Notes under the pieces: model-generated
Told to the model about the DNA's origin: nothing
Database searches by the model: none
The model's input: only the letters and a program-made list of their open reading frames with translations
Program-made: the position numbers and the translations under genes
Assembly (NCBI GenBank): GCA_019359675.1
Contig: JAHHGX010000065.1
Location: 248,001 to 312,000 of the forward strand
Direction: 5' to 3'
From: Calothrix sp. FI2-JRJ7
GTDB taxonomy: Bacteria > Cyanobacteriota > Cyanobacteriia > Cyanobacteriales > Nostocaceae
Length of the DNA stretch: 64,000 nt
Shown here: positions 18,347 to 26,376 of the stretch, one piece after another
How the letters are laid out: each line of letters starts with the position of its first letter
Position numbering within the stretch: position 1 is the stretch's first letter

Positions 18347-18958
18347 ATGAGCATAAGTACTGTTACAGCTAAACGTTTTACGATAGAAGAATACGAGCGT
18401 TTAGCTAAACTCGGATTTTTTCAAGAAAATGACCGAGTTGAGCTAATTAAGGGAGAAATAATTTCAATGGCAGCAAAAGGTACACCTCATGCAGTTTGTG
18501 AAACACGGTTAGAACGAGAATTAAATAAACTTATTGGAGAACGTGCAACCTTACGCAGTCAACTACCAATCATTATTCCCGACTCTAGCGAACCCGAACC
18601 TGATAGAGTCATCGCCAAAAACCGAGATGATGACTATCTTAATTCTCATCCGACTCCAGAAGATATACTATTATTAATTGAAATTTCTGATTCAACTTTA
18701 AAATTTGACCAAGATGTAAAATTACCTCTTTATGCAGAAGCAGGCATTACATATTACTGGATAATTAATTTAGCTGATAATCATTTAGAAATGTATAGCG
18801 ACGCAATACAAGACCTTCAAGGTAAATTTACGTATCGCCGTAAAGAGATTTTATTACCGAATGAAACAGTAATTATTCCTTGTTTTCCAGATTTAACACT
18901 CGATTTATCTAAAGTATTTCCAAATACATCAAGCATCAAACATCAAACTAATATATGA
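18347..18958 (+). CDS. Uma2-family protein (DUF820, restriction-endonuclease-like fold)
   Basis: 203 residues. Family features include FTIEEYERLAKLGFFQENDR, VELIKGEIISMAAKGTPHA, EPEPDRVIAK, and ILLLIEISDSTLKFDQDVKL followed by YAEAGITYYWIINL. The PD-(D/E)xK-type residues (Asp in EPDRVI, the Glu in LLIEIS, Lys in DVKLPLY) are in place. Such proteins are abundant in cyanobacteria, but their substrate is unknown. The 3' end overlaps the convergent methyltransferase gene by 16 bases. Confidence 0.85.
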   Translation: MSISTVTAKRFTIEEYERLAKLGFFQENDRVELIKGEIISMAAKGTPHAVCETRLERELNKLIGERATLRSQLPIIIPDSSEPEPDRVIAKNRDDDYLNSHPTPEDILLLIEISDSTLKFDQDVKLPLYAEAGITYYWIINLADNHLEMYSDAIQDLQGKFTYRRKEILLPNETVIIPCFPDLTLDLSKVFPNTSSIKHQTNI

Positions 18959-19722
18959 ATGCTTGTTTGATACACCATTTCAACATAACCGCGTTCTGAA
19001 CGAAACTTTTGGTATAAGTCTTGTAAACCAGAAATAAGATGTTCATAACTTTCTCCTTCACTTGGAAGATAAGAAATACTCCGAGTGCGTCCTATCAAAG
19101 CTTCTAAATCTAATTCTTGGCGATATTTTGTTGTGCATTGATGTTGATAATAATTCGCGAAATATTGAGTTTGCTCTAATGTTTCTGCATATGTGTCTGG
19201 CCATTCACAGGGGTGGTCATTAGATACTGCGCGTATAAAACTGCTGTACTCAAGAGTAAAATCATCATTCTGATCACGATTATTCCATACCAGAGCCAAA
19301 CGACCATTCGGTTTCAAAATACGGCGAAATTCCATTAAAGTTGGTTCTGGGTCAAACCAGTGAAATGCTTGAAATGCTGTTACTAAATCAATTGATGCAT
19401 CTAGTAAATTAGTCGTTTCTGCACTACCATCGCGATATTCGACATTCGGGTGTGTTTGTGCAGCTTTCCGCATTGCTGCATTTGGTTCAACTGCAATAAC
19501 CTTTACTCCACGCTCTGCTAATAACCGTGATGCTATTCCTGTACCTGCACCAATGTCTGCTGCTAAAATTTGAGAAGCAGGCGCCAGTCCTTCCAAGACA
19601 ATATCAATCGCTTCTGCTGTATAACTGGGACGATATTTTACGTAATCATCCGCACGTTGTGTAAATCGATTTAGCGGGTCTAGTGTGTATAAGTCTGTAG
19701 CTGCACTTTGATTGTTTTGCAT
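18943..19722 (-). CDS. Class I SAM-dependent methyltransferase, duplicate copy A
   Basis: 259 residues. The Rossmann core has ILAADIGAGTGIASRLLAER (motif I), VIAVEPNAAMRKAAQ (motif II acidic residue), and LVTAFQAFHWFDPEPTLMEF typical of methyltransferase type 11 small-molecule enzymes. The substrate is unknown. It is a close paralogue of the gene at 20580-21368, nearly identical in the core, and differs most in the last 90 residues. The upstream bases (GGCGCCGAGCTTATTTTA type) are also shared, so the duplication includes the promoter region. Confidence 0.85.
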   Translation of the reverse strand: MQNNQSAATDLYTLDPLNRFTQRADDYVKYRPSYTAEAIDIVLEGLAPASQILAADIGAGTGIASRLLAERGVKVIAVEPNAAMRKAAQTHPNVEYRDGSAETTNLLDASIDLVTAFQAFHWFDPEPTLMEFRRILKPNGRLALVWNNRDQNDDFTLEYSSFIRAVSNDHPCEWPDTYAETLEQTQYFANYYQHQCTTKYRQELDLEALIGRTRSISYLPSEGESYEHLISGLQDLYQKFRSERGYVEMVYQTSIHILV

Positions 19723-19949
19723 GGGTTTAGGTCTAGTGGCGCCGAGCTTATTTTATAGCTAAAGAGAAAGCCTGTGTAGTCAAGTGTATAAAAATCTCAC
19801 TAATCCCATACATTCATCCTGTAAAATAGCGCCTTTTTTGCGTTCACGGAGTGTCTCCGGAGGAGAATAGTACGTAAAAAAATAAAATTAAAGTAACAAT
19901 ATTAACATTATTGAATCAGAGCGCCAACTCCTGATTAAATCTTAAATAG

Positions 19950-20453
19950 CTAACTAACTAACGCAGTAAATATCATCCATGTGATGGCAAGGATTAATAC
20001 ATTTAGTAAAAACGTCAATACGGCTTTTAGTTGTTGGTTTGAACTAACCCAACCAGTAAATAATAGATAAATTAGTAGCGAAAGCGAATATAATTGCAAT
20101 ACACAAAGCGGGAAAACAAACAATCCAATTATTGCAGCATTAAAAGCATCGTCTAAAATTTTATCATTTTTACTAGTAGAACTAGAATGGCGCCTTGAAG
20201 CTTCCTCATTCTCAGGTCTTTGTAAATTTTCATGCAAATTAACAGCGGTCAAAATATCGATAGCATTATCGACATCAGCTTGCATGACCTTAAGTTTAAT
20301 CCACCCTAAAGCAATAGTTAAATGCCAAGCCACACCAGCAGTATTATCATCCATCAAAAACGCAGGAATTCCTTCAGCTTCGAGTAGTTGCTGTGCCAGC
20401 GAAGCTTCGACGGAGTTCCCAAAAGTTGCGATTGTTACAAGTTTATTATTCAT
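19950..20453 (-). CDS. DUF2007-type signalling protein with membrane segments
   Basis: 167 residues. The N-terminal 75 match the DUF2007 pattern: VTIATFGNSVEASLAQQLLE, then EGIPAFLMDD, then GWIKLKVMQADVDNAIDIL. A charged linker (about 76-100) leads to two hydrophobic stretches (GLFVFPLCVLQLYSLSLLIY and LTFLLNVLILAITWMIFTAL). The DUF2007 domain is related to PII-like signal-transduction folds, but its ligand is unknown. It sits between the two duplicated methyltransferase genes. Confidence 0.75.
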   Translation of the reverse strand: MNNKLVTIATFGNSVEASLAQQLLEAEGIPAFLMDDNTAGVAWHLTIALGWIKLKVMQADVDNAIDILTAVNLHENLQRPENEEASRRHSSSTSKNDKILDDAFNAAIIGLFVFPLCVLQLYSLSLLIYLLFTGWVSSNQQLKAVLTFLLNVLILAITWMIFTALVS

Positions 20454-20579
20454 AGCATCGTAATTATCAAGCCTTGGCGCCGCTAATTACCTGCAAAATC
20501 ATCTTTTCTTAAGCTTGAAGTCACAAAAATTAAAATATTTAACTTAACCTCTTGTGGAATAAACATCTCTTGTGGAACT

Positions 20580-21368
20580 CTAATCCCTGCCCGTTTCTAA
20601 AACATAAACATTAGTCTGGTAAACTATATACACCAACCCATCCCTATCACAAAACCTTTCATACAAATCTCGCAACCCAGAAACAAGTAGCTCATAACCC
20701 TCTCCCTCACGTGGAACATAAGAAGTACTCATAGCACGTCCTATCAAACCATCAAAATCTAACTCTTGACGATATGGAATTGGTTCGTGTTCGTAATAAC
20801 TCGTAAAATATTGAGTTTGCCGTAATGGTTCTACTAACTCTAACCTTGACTTACTTGGATGGTTATTAGATAGCGCACGGACAAAATTATTATATTCTTC
20901 AGTAAAAGCATCATTTTTATTACGATTATTCCACACAACAGCCAAACGTCCGTCCGGTTTTAAAATACGGCGAAATTCCATTAAACTTGGTTCAGGGTTA
21001 AACCAGTGAAAAGCTTGAAATGCCGTTACCAAATCAACCGATGCATCTGGTAAATTAGTTGCTTCCGCACCACCATAACGATATTCGACATTCTTGTGTG
21101 TCTGTGCAGTTTCTCGCATTGCTGCATTTGGTTCAACTGCAATAACCTTAACTCCACGTTCTGCTAATAACCGTGATGCAATTCCTGTACCTGCGCCAAT
21201 GTCTGCTGCTAAAATTTGAGAAGCAGGCGCCAGTCCTTGAAGAATAAAATCAATTGCCTGCGCTGGGTAACTGGGACGATGCTTTACATAATCATCCGCG
21301 CGTTCTGTAAATCGCTCACGTGGATTTAAAGTATACAACGGTGTAGCTGCACTTGGATTGTCTTGCAT
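20580..21368 (-). CDS. Class I SAM-dependent methyltransferase, duplicate copy B
   Basis: 262 residues. Same motifs as copy A: ILAADIGAGTGIASRLLAER, VIAVEPNAAMRETAQ, LVTAFQAFHWFNPEPSLMEF. The two differ in scattered positions and diverge after about residue 165, for example DDFTLEYSSFIR versus DAFTEEYNNFVR. Both frames are intact. Intact paralogues this similar suggest recent tandem duplication with a DUF2007 gene between. The role is unknown. Confidence 0.85.
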   Translation of the reverse strand: MQDNPSAATPLYTLNPRERFTERADDYVKHRPSYPAQAIDFILQGLAPASQILAADIGAGTGIASRLLAERGVKVIAVEPNAAMRETAQTHKNVEYRYGGAEATNLPDASVDLVTAFQAFHWFNPEPSLMEFRRILKPDGRLAVVWNNRNKNDAFTEEYNNFVRALSNNHPSKSRLELVEPLRQTQYFTSYYEHEPIPYRQELDFDGLIGRAMSTSYVPREGEGYELLVSGLRDLYERFCDRDGLVYIVYQTNVYVLETGRD

Positions 21369-21453
21369 GAGTTTAGTTTGGTGGCGCCGTGCTTATTTTA
21401 AATTAACTCTCCTGAACGTACAACCCAAACAGGCGCCACAAACATGTAAACTA

Positions 21454-21783
21454 TCAAGGTAAATATTGGAATTCACCCCACAGTATTTCTTGAGCATTTC
21501 TAACTGTTTTCACACGTCGGGATGTCAGCGCTTCGCTTTCTTTTGCTAAAATTTTGAATCCTTTTCCCTCACGTTGGTAAACAATAGTTACAGGGAAAGG
21601 TTTAGCTCCTGTTCGGCCAATACCCGTGATATAGTCAGCTAAAACTAAAATACCATCTTCATTAGGGTCAGAAAAACCTAGCTGTATAAAAGACACAGCC
21701 TTTACATCATGAACTCTCCAACCAGCAGGTGTTAAATCCTCTGATTGTGGAAAAGTATAAACAACACGATTATTTTTGACCAA
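21454..21783 (-). CDS. Hypothetical protein, possibly N-terminally truncated
   Basis: 109 residues from a TTG at 21783, ending near ILWGEFQYLP. The same frame stays open and protein-like upstream (CFFVPALNNENTLGIYL) to a stop near 21883, with no ATG, GTG or TTG in it. Either translation begins at the TTG or the original start has been lost. No known domain was recognised. It has few charged repeats and no membrane segment. It is divergent from the toxin-antitoxin pair at 21889. Confidence 0.5.
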   Translation of the reverse strand: MVKNNRVVYTFPQSEDLTPAGWRVHDVKAVSFIQLGFSDPNEDGILVLADYITGIGRTGAKPFPVTIVYQREGKGFKILAKESEALTSRRVKTVRNAQEILWGEFQYLP

Positions 21784-21888
21784 ATATATTCCAAGTGTAT
21801 TTTCGTTGTTAAGAGCAGGGACAAAGAAACAATCTTGATTTATTATATATACTTGAGTAAGTTTGGTTATTACTAAAGAAAGTTAAGT

Positions 21889-22089
21889 ATGAAAACCCTT
21901 AAAGAAATTGAGCTTGCCATCAGTCAGCTTTCAGAAGAAGAGCTTGCAAGTTTCCGTACATGGTTTGCTTCCTTCGACGCTGCTATATGGGATAAGCAAT
22001 TTGAGGCAGATGTAGCAGCAGGTAAATTAAATACACTAGCTAAAAAAGCATTACAACATTTGAGAGAAGGACGTTGTACTGACTTGTGA
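21889..22089 (+). CDS. Antitoxin of a RelE/ParE-type toxin-antitoxin pair
   Basis: 66 residues, helical and acidic: MKTLKEIELAISQLSEEELA, then FRTWFASFDAAIWDKQFEAD. It matches small antitoxins that pair with RelE-superfamily toxins in cyanobacteria. The stop TGA overlaps the GTG start of the toxin (GTGA), so they are translationally coupled. The antitoxin itself is intact. Confidence 0.75.
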   Translation: MKTLKEIELAISQLSEEELASFRTWFASFDAAIWDKQFEADVAAGKLNTLAKKALQHLREGRCTDL

Positions 22090-22341
22090 AACATCGAGCA
22101 ACACCAGACTTTTGGTATTTTTACCGACAATTGCCAAGTGATATCCAAGAACTTGCAGACAGATGCTACGAACTGCTTAAACAAGACCCAAAATATCCAT
22201 CACTTCATTTTAAGAAAGCGGGTCAGTTTTGGTCAGTACGGGTTGGTCTACACTATCGTGCGCTCGCTGTGGAAGATAATGATGACATTGCTTGGTTTTA
22301 GGATTGGGTCACATGCAGAATATGACAAGTTGTTAGGTTAA
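22086..22341 (+). pseudogene. RelE/ParE-type toxin with C-terminal frameshift
   Basis: From the GTG the frame reads MKHRATPDFWYFYRQLPSDI and on to DDIAWF, then a TAG at about 22301. In the next frame the bases continue as RIGSHAEYDKLLG and a stop at 22341, the normal C-terminal end of this toxin family. A single extra base in TGGTTTTAGG explains the break. The toxin therefore lacks its conserved His-containing tail and is probably inactive, unless this is a sequencing error. Confidence 0.7.
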
Positions 22342-22439
22342 AAGAAAATGGACTTACAAAGAGTTTGAGTTATAAAGCTTGCGTAGTTTGGGTTTCACAA
22401 ACTAACTTCTAAGCTTTTTATTTAAACATCTTCTAAAAG

Positions 22440-23210
22440 TTACCGATTCAAATATTGCGTTAGATACTGGCGCCCCATTTTACTAATTTCCCAAACACCT
22501 CGTGGGGAATCTTTCTTGACAAGTCCCTCTGCGATTAAATCGTAGCGAACCCATTTGGCTCTTTTCTGCCAACGAGTTTCTGAGCGGCTTGAAGAACCAG
22601 CTTTCTGATAATCTACCTTTTTCAAAACTCCTTTCATCAGCTTTTTAACTACAGCTAGTACATCCTTAGTTTTAGCTGAACCACCTAACAAATCAAGAGC
22701 TTGTAAAATTGGTAGTTTGTAAGCTTCTTCAGGTGTACAAATTCCGTTAGGTAAGCGACCGAGGAAACGGCGTTTACTGAAGAAGTTATTTTCATTTATA
22801 TTATAATCGCAGTCAGGGAGTCCAGGAATGTCATCGTCGTCAGGGAGTTCGGGAAGATCATCGTCTGAGTCATTTAAATCGTAATCGTAGTCCGGGAGTT
22901 CGGGAAGATCATCGTCTGGGTCATCCAGATCGTATCTTTCACCAGTTTCTAGCACACCGAGCAGCAAATTACAAGGCTCAACAGTAATACATCCCCATGC
23001 GCTATAGAAATCAGGTATTGTGTAGTGGACTACTCTAGTTAACCTAAATGCCTCTGTTTCTACATCGTTACCAAGCTCAATTATTTCTCCAACGCAAGGA
23101 ATTCTAGTGACTTCAAAAACCAATGCGTCTGAAAACCTTTTTGTGAGTTTCCTGATAAATTTATCAATTATCTCAGTTGCTCCTACAATTTGTATTTTAA
23201 TTAAGTCCAT
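22440..23210 (-). CDS. Protein with acidic repeats and Mrr-N-like winged helix
   Basis: 256 residues. The N-terminal 85 are an unknown alpha/beta domain (MDLIKIQIVGATEIIDKFIR). The middle, about 88-140, has tandem Asp/Pro-rich repeats of DDDLPELPD type, visible also as DNA repeats. The C-terminal 90 (PILQALDLLGGSAKTKDVLA, then RYDLIAEGLVKKDSPRGVWE, then ISKMGRQYL) match the winged-helix N-domain of Mrr-type restriction enzymes. No nuclease domain is present, so it may be a DNA-binding regulator rather than a restriction enzyme. Function is unknown. Confidence 0.7.
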   Translation of the reverse strand: MDLIKIQIVGATEIIDKFIRKLTKRFSDALVFEVTRIPCVGEIIELGNDVETEAFRLTRVVHYTIPDFYSAWGCITVEPCNLLLGVLETGERYDLDDPDDDLPELPDYDYDLNDSDDDLPELPDDDDIPGLPDCDYNINENNFFSKRRFLGRLPNGICTPEEAYKLPILQALDLLGGSAKTKDVLAVVKKLMKGVLKKVDYQKAGSSSRSETRWQKRAKWVRYDLIAEGLVKKDSPRGVWEISKMGRQYLTQYLNR

Positions 23211-23490
23211 CGATCTATTCTTGAAAGCTGGTTAGTTAGTGGTGTACCCAATATGTCCAAGGTTCCCCTACTAAACTAAGCGCAGACAATCTAATTAACA
23301 CTTAGTAAATTCACTGATTTTTTTGGTAGTGCAAATAAACTAAAAGCAGAGTAAACTAATATTTAAAAATTACTATCTTGAAATAATATATTATCTTGCT
23401 ATAGCAATCCTAAATCATTCATAAAATTTATAATTCAATAACGAACCGCAAAGGACGCAAAGGGAGCAAAGGAAGAAGAGGTTTTACAAC
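23211..23490. other. Intergenic region with repeats
   Basis: 280 AT-rich bases. Near 23399 is a copy of the GCTATAGCAATCCTAAATCAT repeat, also seen inverted near 39955. At 23440-23480 is an AACCGCAAAGGACGCAAAGG tract. No gene was seen. Confidence 0.45.
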
Positions 23491-23694
23491 TCATATAAGA
23501 ATACTATATCTAATGTTATCCCAGTTTATCACGGCAACCCAAATATTTTCCTCAGTAGAATATTCAACAACTCCATCGGCTTCTAAATCTTCGCTATACA
23601 AAATTAAATTTTCACCATCTTTTAGCCAAACTTTATGACGAGCTAACTCTTCAATCGTTCCTAATGCAATTAAGACGTAATCTGCCTTGAGCAT
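23491..23694 (-). CDS. Small hypothetical protein
   Basis: 67 residues, MLKADYVLIALGTIEELARH start. It alternates hydrophobic and acidic residues and has no recognised motif. Codon pattern is plausible and it lies in the same direction as its neighbours. It may be real but evidence is weak. Confidence 0.4.
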   Translation of the reverse strand: MLKADYVLIALGTIEELARHKVWLKDGENLILYSEDLEADGVVEYSTEENIWVAVINWDNIRYSILI

Positions 23695-23838
23695 CAGTCA
23701 CTATCTATAGTTACAATCCAAAGATACCTTCTACGCGCTCAAGCCAGCATAGTTAACTATGCTGGCTTCTGGTTGCGGAAACTTATCTACGCCGTTTATA
23801 TTCAATGTTCTAAACTTATTTAATGCACTCGTTCCCAT

Positions 23839-24057
23839 TTACCTGTGGATTATGTGCTTTGCGTCACAAACCTTATTTGCTGATTCATCACAATCTTCAG
23901 ATGAGGGCTGTGGTAGCACTTGAGAAACTCCTAGCAGTTTTCCTAAAGGTGATTGCTTTAAAAAAGCTTGCCTTTCTGCATGAGTCATTATAACACTAGT
24001 TCCAGCTCTAACTTCTTTATGTTCCATAGCTTTCAGGTACTCCCCATGTGCTTTCAT
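23839..24057 (-). CDS. Small hypothetical protein with MTHAERQAFL motif
   Basis: 72 residues from the ATG at 24057. A start at 24111 would give 90 residues but would overlap the upstream gene by 95 bases. The core reads AGTSVIMTHAERQAFLKQSP, then LGKLLG. The ATG at 24027, which has GGGGAG about 12 bases upstream, is another possible start. Function is unknown. The overlap implies co-transcription with the gene at 24017-24586. Confidence 0.45.
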   Translation of the reverse strand: MKAHGEYLKAMEHKEVRAGTSVIMTHAERQAFLKQSPLGKLLGVSQVLPQPSSEDCDESANKVCDAKHIIHR

Positions 24058-24586
24058 GTCTTTGGCAGAATTGCTTGGCTTCTCGATCAAAAAATCGAAA
24101 ACCGAATCCATCCTCTCCTGGTGCTATTGTAACAGTTCCTAAATACTCCATTTGGATTTTATCTCTGTAGTATGACACAGCATCATCTAAAGATACAAGT
24201 GCAACTAGAGGTACTCCGGGTTGTATTACGCAAAATTTAATTCCGACTTGAATCGCATACCATATTAGCCATTTACCAACGGGTTCTATAAATCTTTTCT
24301 CTAAGCTTCCACGACTTATGGGATTCGCTTCTAATTGCTCTATCTCTATATACATGGGTTCACCCGGATATGGATAAATGCCGTACCTTACCAAACCCCA
24401 TATTTGATTGCCGTAAGATAGTTTAACTATATTCTGGCACTCAAAATCTGTGTTTTCCCATAATCGGCGCCAGCGAAACGTCCAGTTAGTTGGCATATCT
24501 TGCTCTGTCGCGGATGAAAGCAGAGCTAATTGCCGTTGTGTTGATTCAATTTGTACGTTAACTTGATAAGAACCGATAGTAGTCAA
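24017..24586 (-). CDS. Unknown protein, possibly GNAT-like
   Basis: 189 residues from a TTG at 24586 (an internal Met near residue 30 is an alternative). The central part (FIEPVGKWLIWYAIQVGIKF, then VPLVALVSLDDAVSYYRDKI) has a strand-helix pattern like acetyltransferases, and the C-terminus is EDGFGFRFFDREAKQF. The resemblance is weak and I would not assign a function. It overlaps the next small gene by 41 bases. Confidence 0.45.
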   Translation of the reverse strand: MTTIGSYQVNVQIESTQRQLALLSSATEQDMPTNWTFRWRRLWENTDFECQNIVKLSYGNQIWGLVRYGIYPYPGEPMYIEIEQLEANPISRGSLEKRFIEPVGKWLIWYAIQVGIKFCVIQPGVPLVALVSLDDAVSYYRDKIQMEYLGTVTIAPGEDGFGFRFFDREAKQFCQRHESTWGVPESYGT

Positions 24587-24847
24587 TTTAACTGTAAAGT
24601 GATTTTTGTAAAGTTTATTGCTTTACAGATTATAAAGCTACGGTTAAATTAAATAGCATCTGATACCAAAATTTTTATACTTGATTTATTTCAAATTTTT
24701 TTGGAATCAGAATTAGGTGTCTAGAGGCACTCAAAGATAATTTAAAGCTCAAATAAAATGAAAGCTATATTTGTTACATTAAATCTAACTTTTTCGTTAT
24801 TCGCTTACGCTTAAAATGTACCTTTAACACAATATCTTAGCCTACTT
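24587..24847. other. AT-rich intergenic region
   Basis: 260 bases with no recognised gene, repeat or terminator. It separates the small unknown genes from the acyltransferase gene's 3' end. Confidence 0.4.
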
Positions 24848-26254
24848 TTAAATCAATCCCTCTAAACTTACTTGTAAGTCCTTTGTCAAATCAGCTACCG
24901 CAAGTCTGGCGCCACTACGACTGCCTTTATATTCTGGATATTTATCAGAAACAGATATTGGTGTGCCGATAATAATATTAGCTTTTTGCTTACCTAAATT
25001 TGGGCGCCTTTGAGTATCGCTTCCAATGATTCGTGTTACCATTTCCCATAAAATTAGAAGAGTTTCAGCGAAGCGTTCGGGTGTGGGATTTTCTCGTACA
25101 TAACTGCCTGTAACAGCAACGAAACTTTCAACTACGCGCATGTGCCACATTCGCATATTGGCTTCTTCGGCAGCACGATTGCCTAAACCTTTTTCTACAA
25201 CAGATAATGTTTTAATATCTTTAAAGTCTTCTCTAAAAATGCAGTTCCAACCAGCTTGCTCGACTCTTCGACATCTATCGTTTAAACTACCTTTGGGTTG
25301 TAATTTAAAAAAGTCTTCTGCTACTTGTAATATTACATCTAATAATGCACGTAACCGCGCGGCTATAGCTTCATTTTTATCGCTTGGTAGTTCGGCGCCA
25401 TCGTTTGTTGATAATTTACAGTGGTAAAATTTAGTGTAAAAATTTTCCATTATTGACAGTAAATGCTCTGCTAAATGCAACAGTCGAGCATATAAAGAAT
25501 GTTTATCGGTTGTAGAGACGCGATTAATCGCGTCTCTACGTTCATGATTACATTCGTCATTAGGTAAACCGCTTTTTACTTCGAGTTCGGTGAGTAAATC
25601 ATTAATGGCATCCCACGGTTCGGTTACGTAACTATATTTAATTCCAACTGGTAGTATTACAACTTGTTCGGTGCGTCCTGCTTTGTGTAAATCTTCAGCA
25701 CACCAAAACGCCATTTGCGAAATTCCTGGTTCAAGTGGACTAACTATCTCTGAAAGACCATTTGTAGCACCTTCCGGCGCCGCTGCCATTGGAAAAGCTC
25801 CGTTTACAAACAAATCACGTGCGCTTCTAAGTCCCGTCCAATCTGCTTTGCCACGTTGTATTGGTGTTCCTCCCAAATGCTGCAATATCCAACCCATGTG
25901 GGCGCCTGCCCAAAGTGGAATGCCTCGGTCATAGATACAATGAGCATGAATAGGCGCCGTGAATTTAATGCCTTTATGACGTGCAACTTCTGGTACGATT
26001 CGAGAAAACAAGTACCCCAATGCTATCGGGTCATCGGTTTTGGGGTGGCGAAATGCTAACATAAAACGGATTTTACCCGCTTGAAACTGATTGTACAAAT
26101 CTACTAATGTTTCAACATTTTCTGCTTCAACCTGGGTGAGTGAGGTTTGCGCGCGCATCCACAGTGGTAGCAGCAAATGAGTAAGACGCAAAAACTGGGG
26201 ATTATACTTTGGCTGGATAAATTCGAGAGGTGGTTGTGCTTGGTACATAAACAT
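24848..26254 (-). CDS. Glycerolipid acyltransferase-like protein (PlsC fold)
   Basis: 468 residues. The acyltransferase motifs are FRHPKTDD (HxxxxD, about 68-75), GGTPIQRGK and FPMAAAPEGATNG. Such enzymes transfer an acyl group to a glycerolipid at the membrane (family knowledge); the acceptor is unknown. Unusually, a 28-base palindromic repeat (25512-25539) lies within the gene and adds about ten residues, reading ERRDAINRVST, at about residues 238-248. The frame stays open through it. The C-terminal half (about 250-468) is helical with ETLLILWEMVTRII. No close genes suggest an operon. Confidence 0.8.
   Translation of the reverse strand: MFMYQAQPPLEFIQPKYNPQFLRLTHLLLPLWMRAQTSLTQVEAENVETLVDLYNQFQAGKIRFMLAFRHPKTDDPIALGYLFSRIVPEVARHKGIKFTAPIHAHCIYDRGIPLWAGAHMGWILQHLGGTPIQRGKADWTGLRSARDLFVNGAFPMAAAPEGATNGLSEIVSPLEPGISQMAFWCAEDLHKAGRTEQVVILPVGIKYSYVTEPWDAINDLLTELEVKSGLPNDECNHERRDAINRVSTTDKHSLYARLLHLAEHLLSIMENFYTKFYHCKLSTNDGAELPSDKNEAIAARLRALLDVILQVAEDFFKLQPKGSLNDRCRRVEQAGWNCIFREDFKDIKTLSVVEKGLGNRAAEEANMRMWHMRVVESFVAVTGSYVRENPTPERFAETLLILWEMVTRIIGSDTQRRPNLGKQKANIIIGTPISVSDKYPEYKGSRSGARLAVADLTKDLQVSLEGLI
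25512..25539. repeat. 28-base perfect palindrome inside a coding region
   Basis: The sequence GTAGAGACGCGATT is followed by its exact reverse complement, 28 bases in all. An identical copy is at 35355-35382. Here it lies in frame within the acyltransferase gene and is translated. Confidence 0.9.
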
Positions 26255-26292
26255 TGGGGAAAGGGTAAAGGGGAAAATATCTTAGTCTGGAT

Positions 26293-26329
26293 AATCTAAA
26301 ATCCAAAATCTAAAATCTAAAATCTAAAA
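26293..26329. repeat. Heptanucleotide tandem repeat (AAAATCT)
   Basis: About five copies of the 7-base unit AAAATCT (one diverged to AAAATCC) lie between the acyltransferase and proS. This is the short tandemly repeated repetitive (STRR) style known from heterocystous cyanobacteria. Confidence 0.75.
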
Positions 26330-26376
26330 TTGTTCTAACCGAGAACGAAATCAACTATAGCTAAAAGGGGACAACG

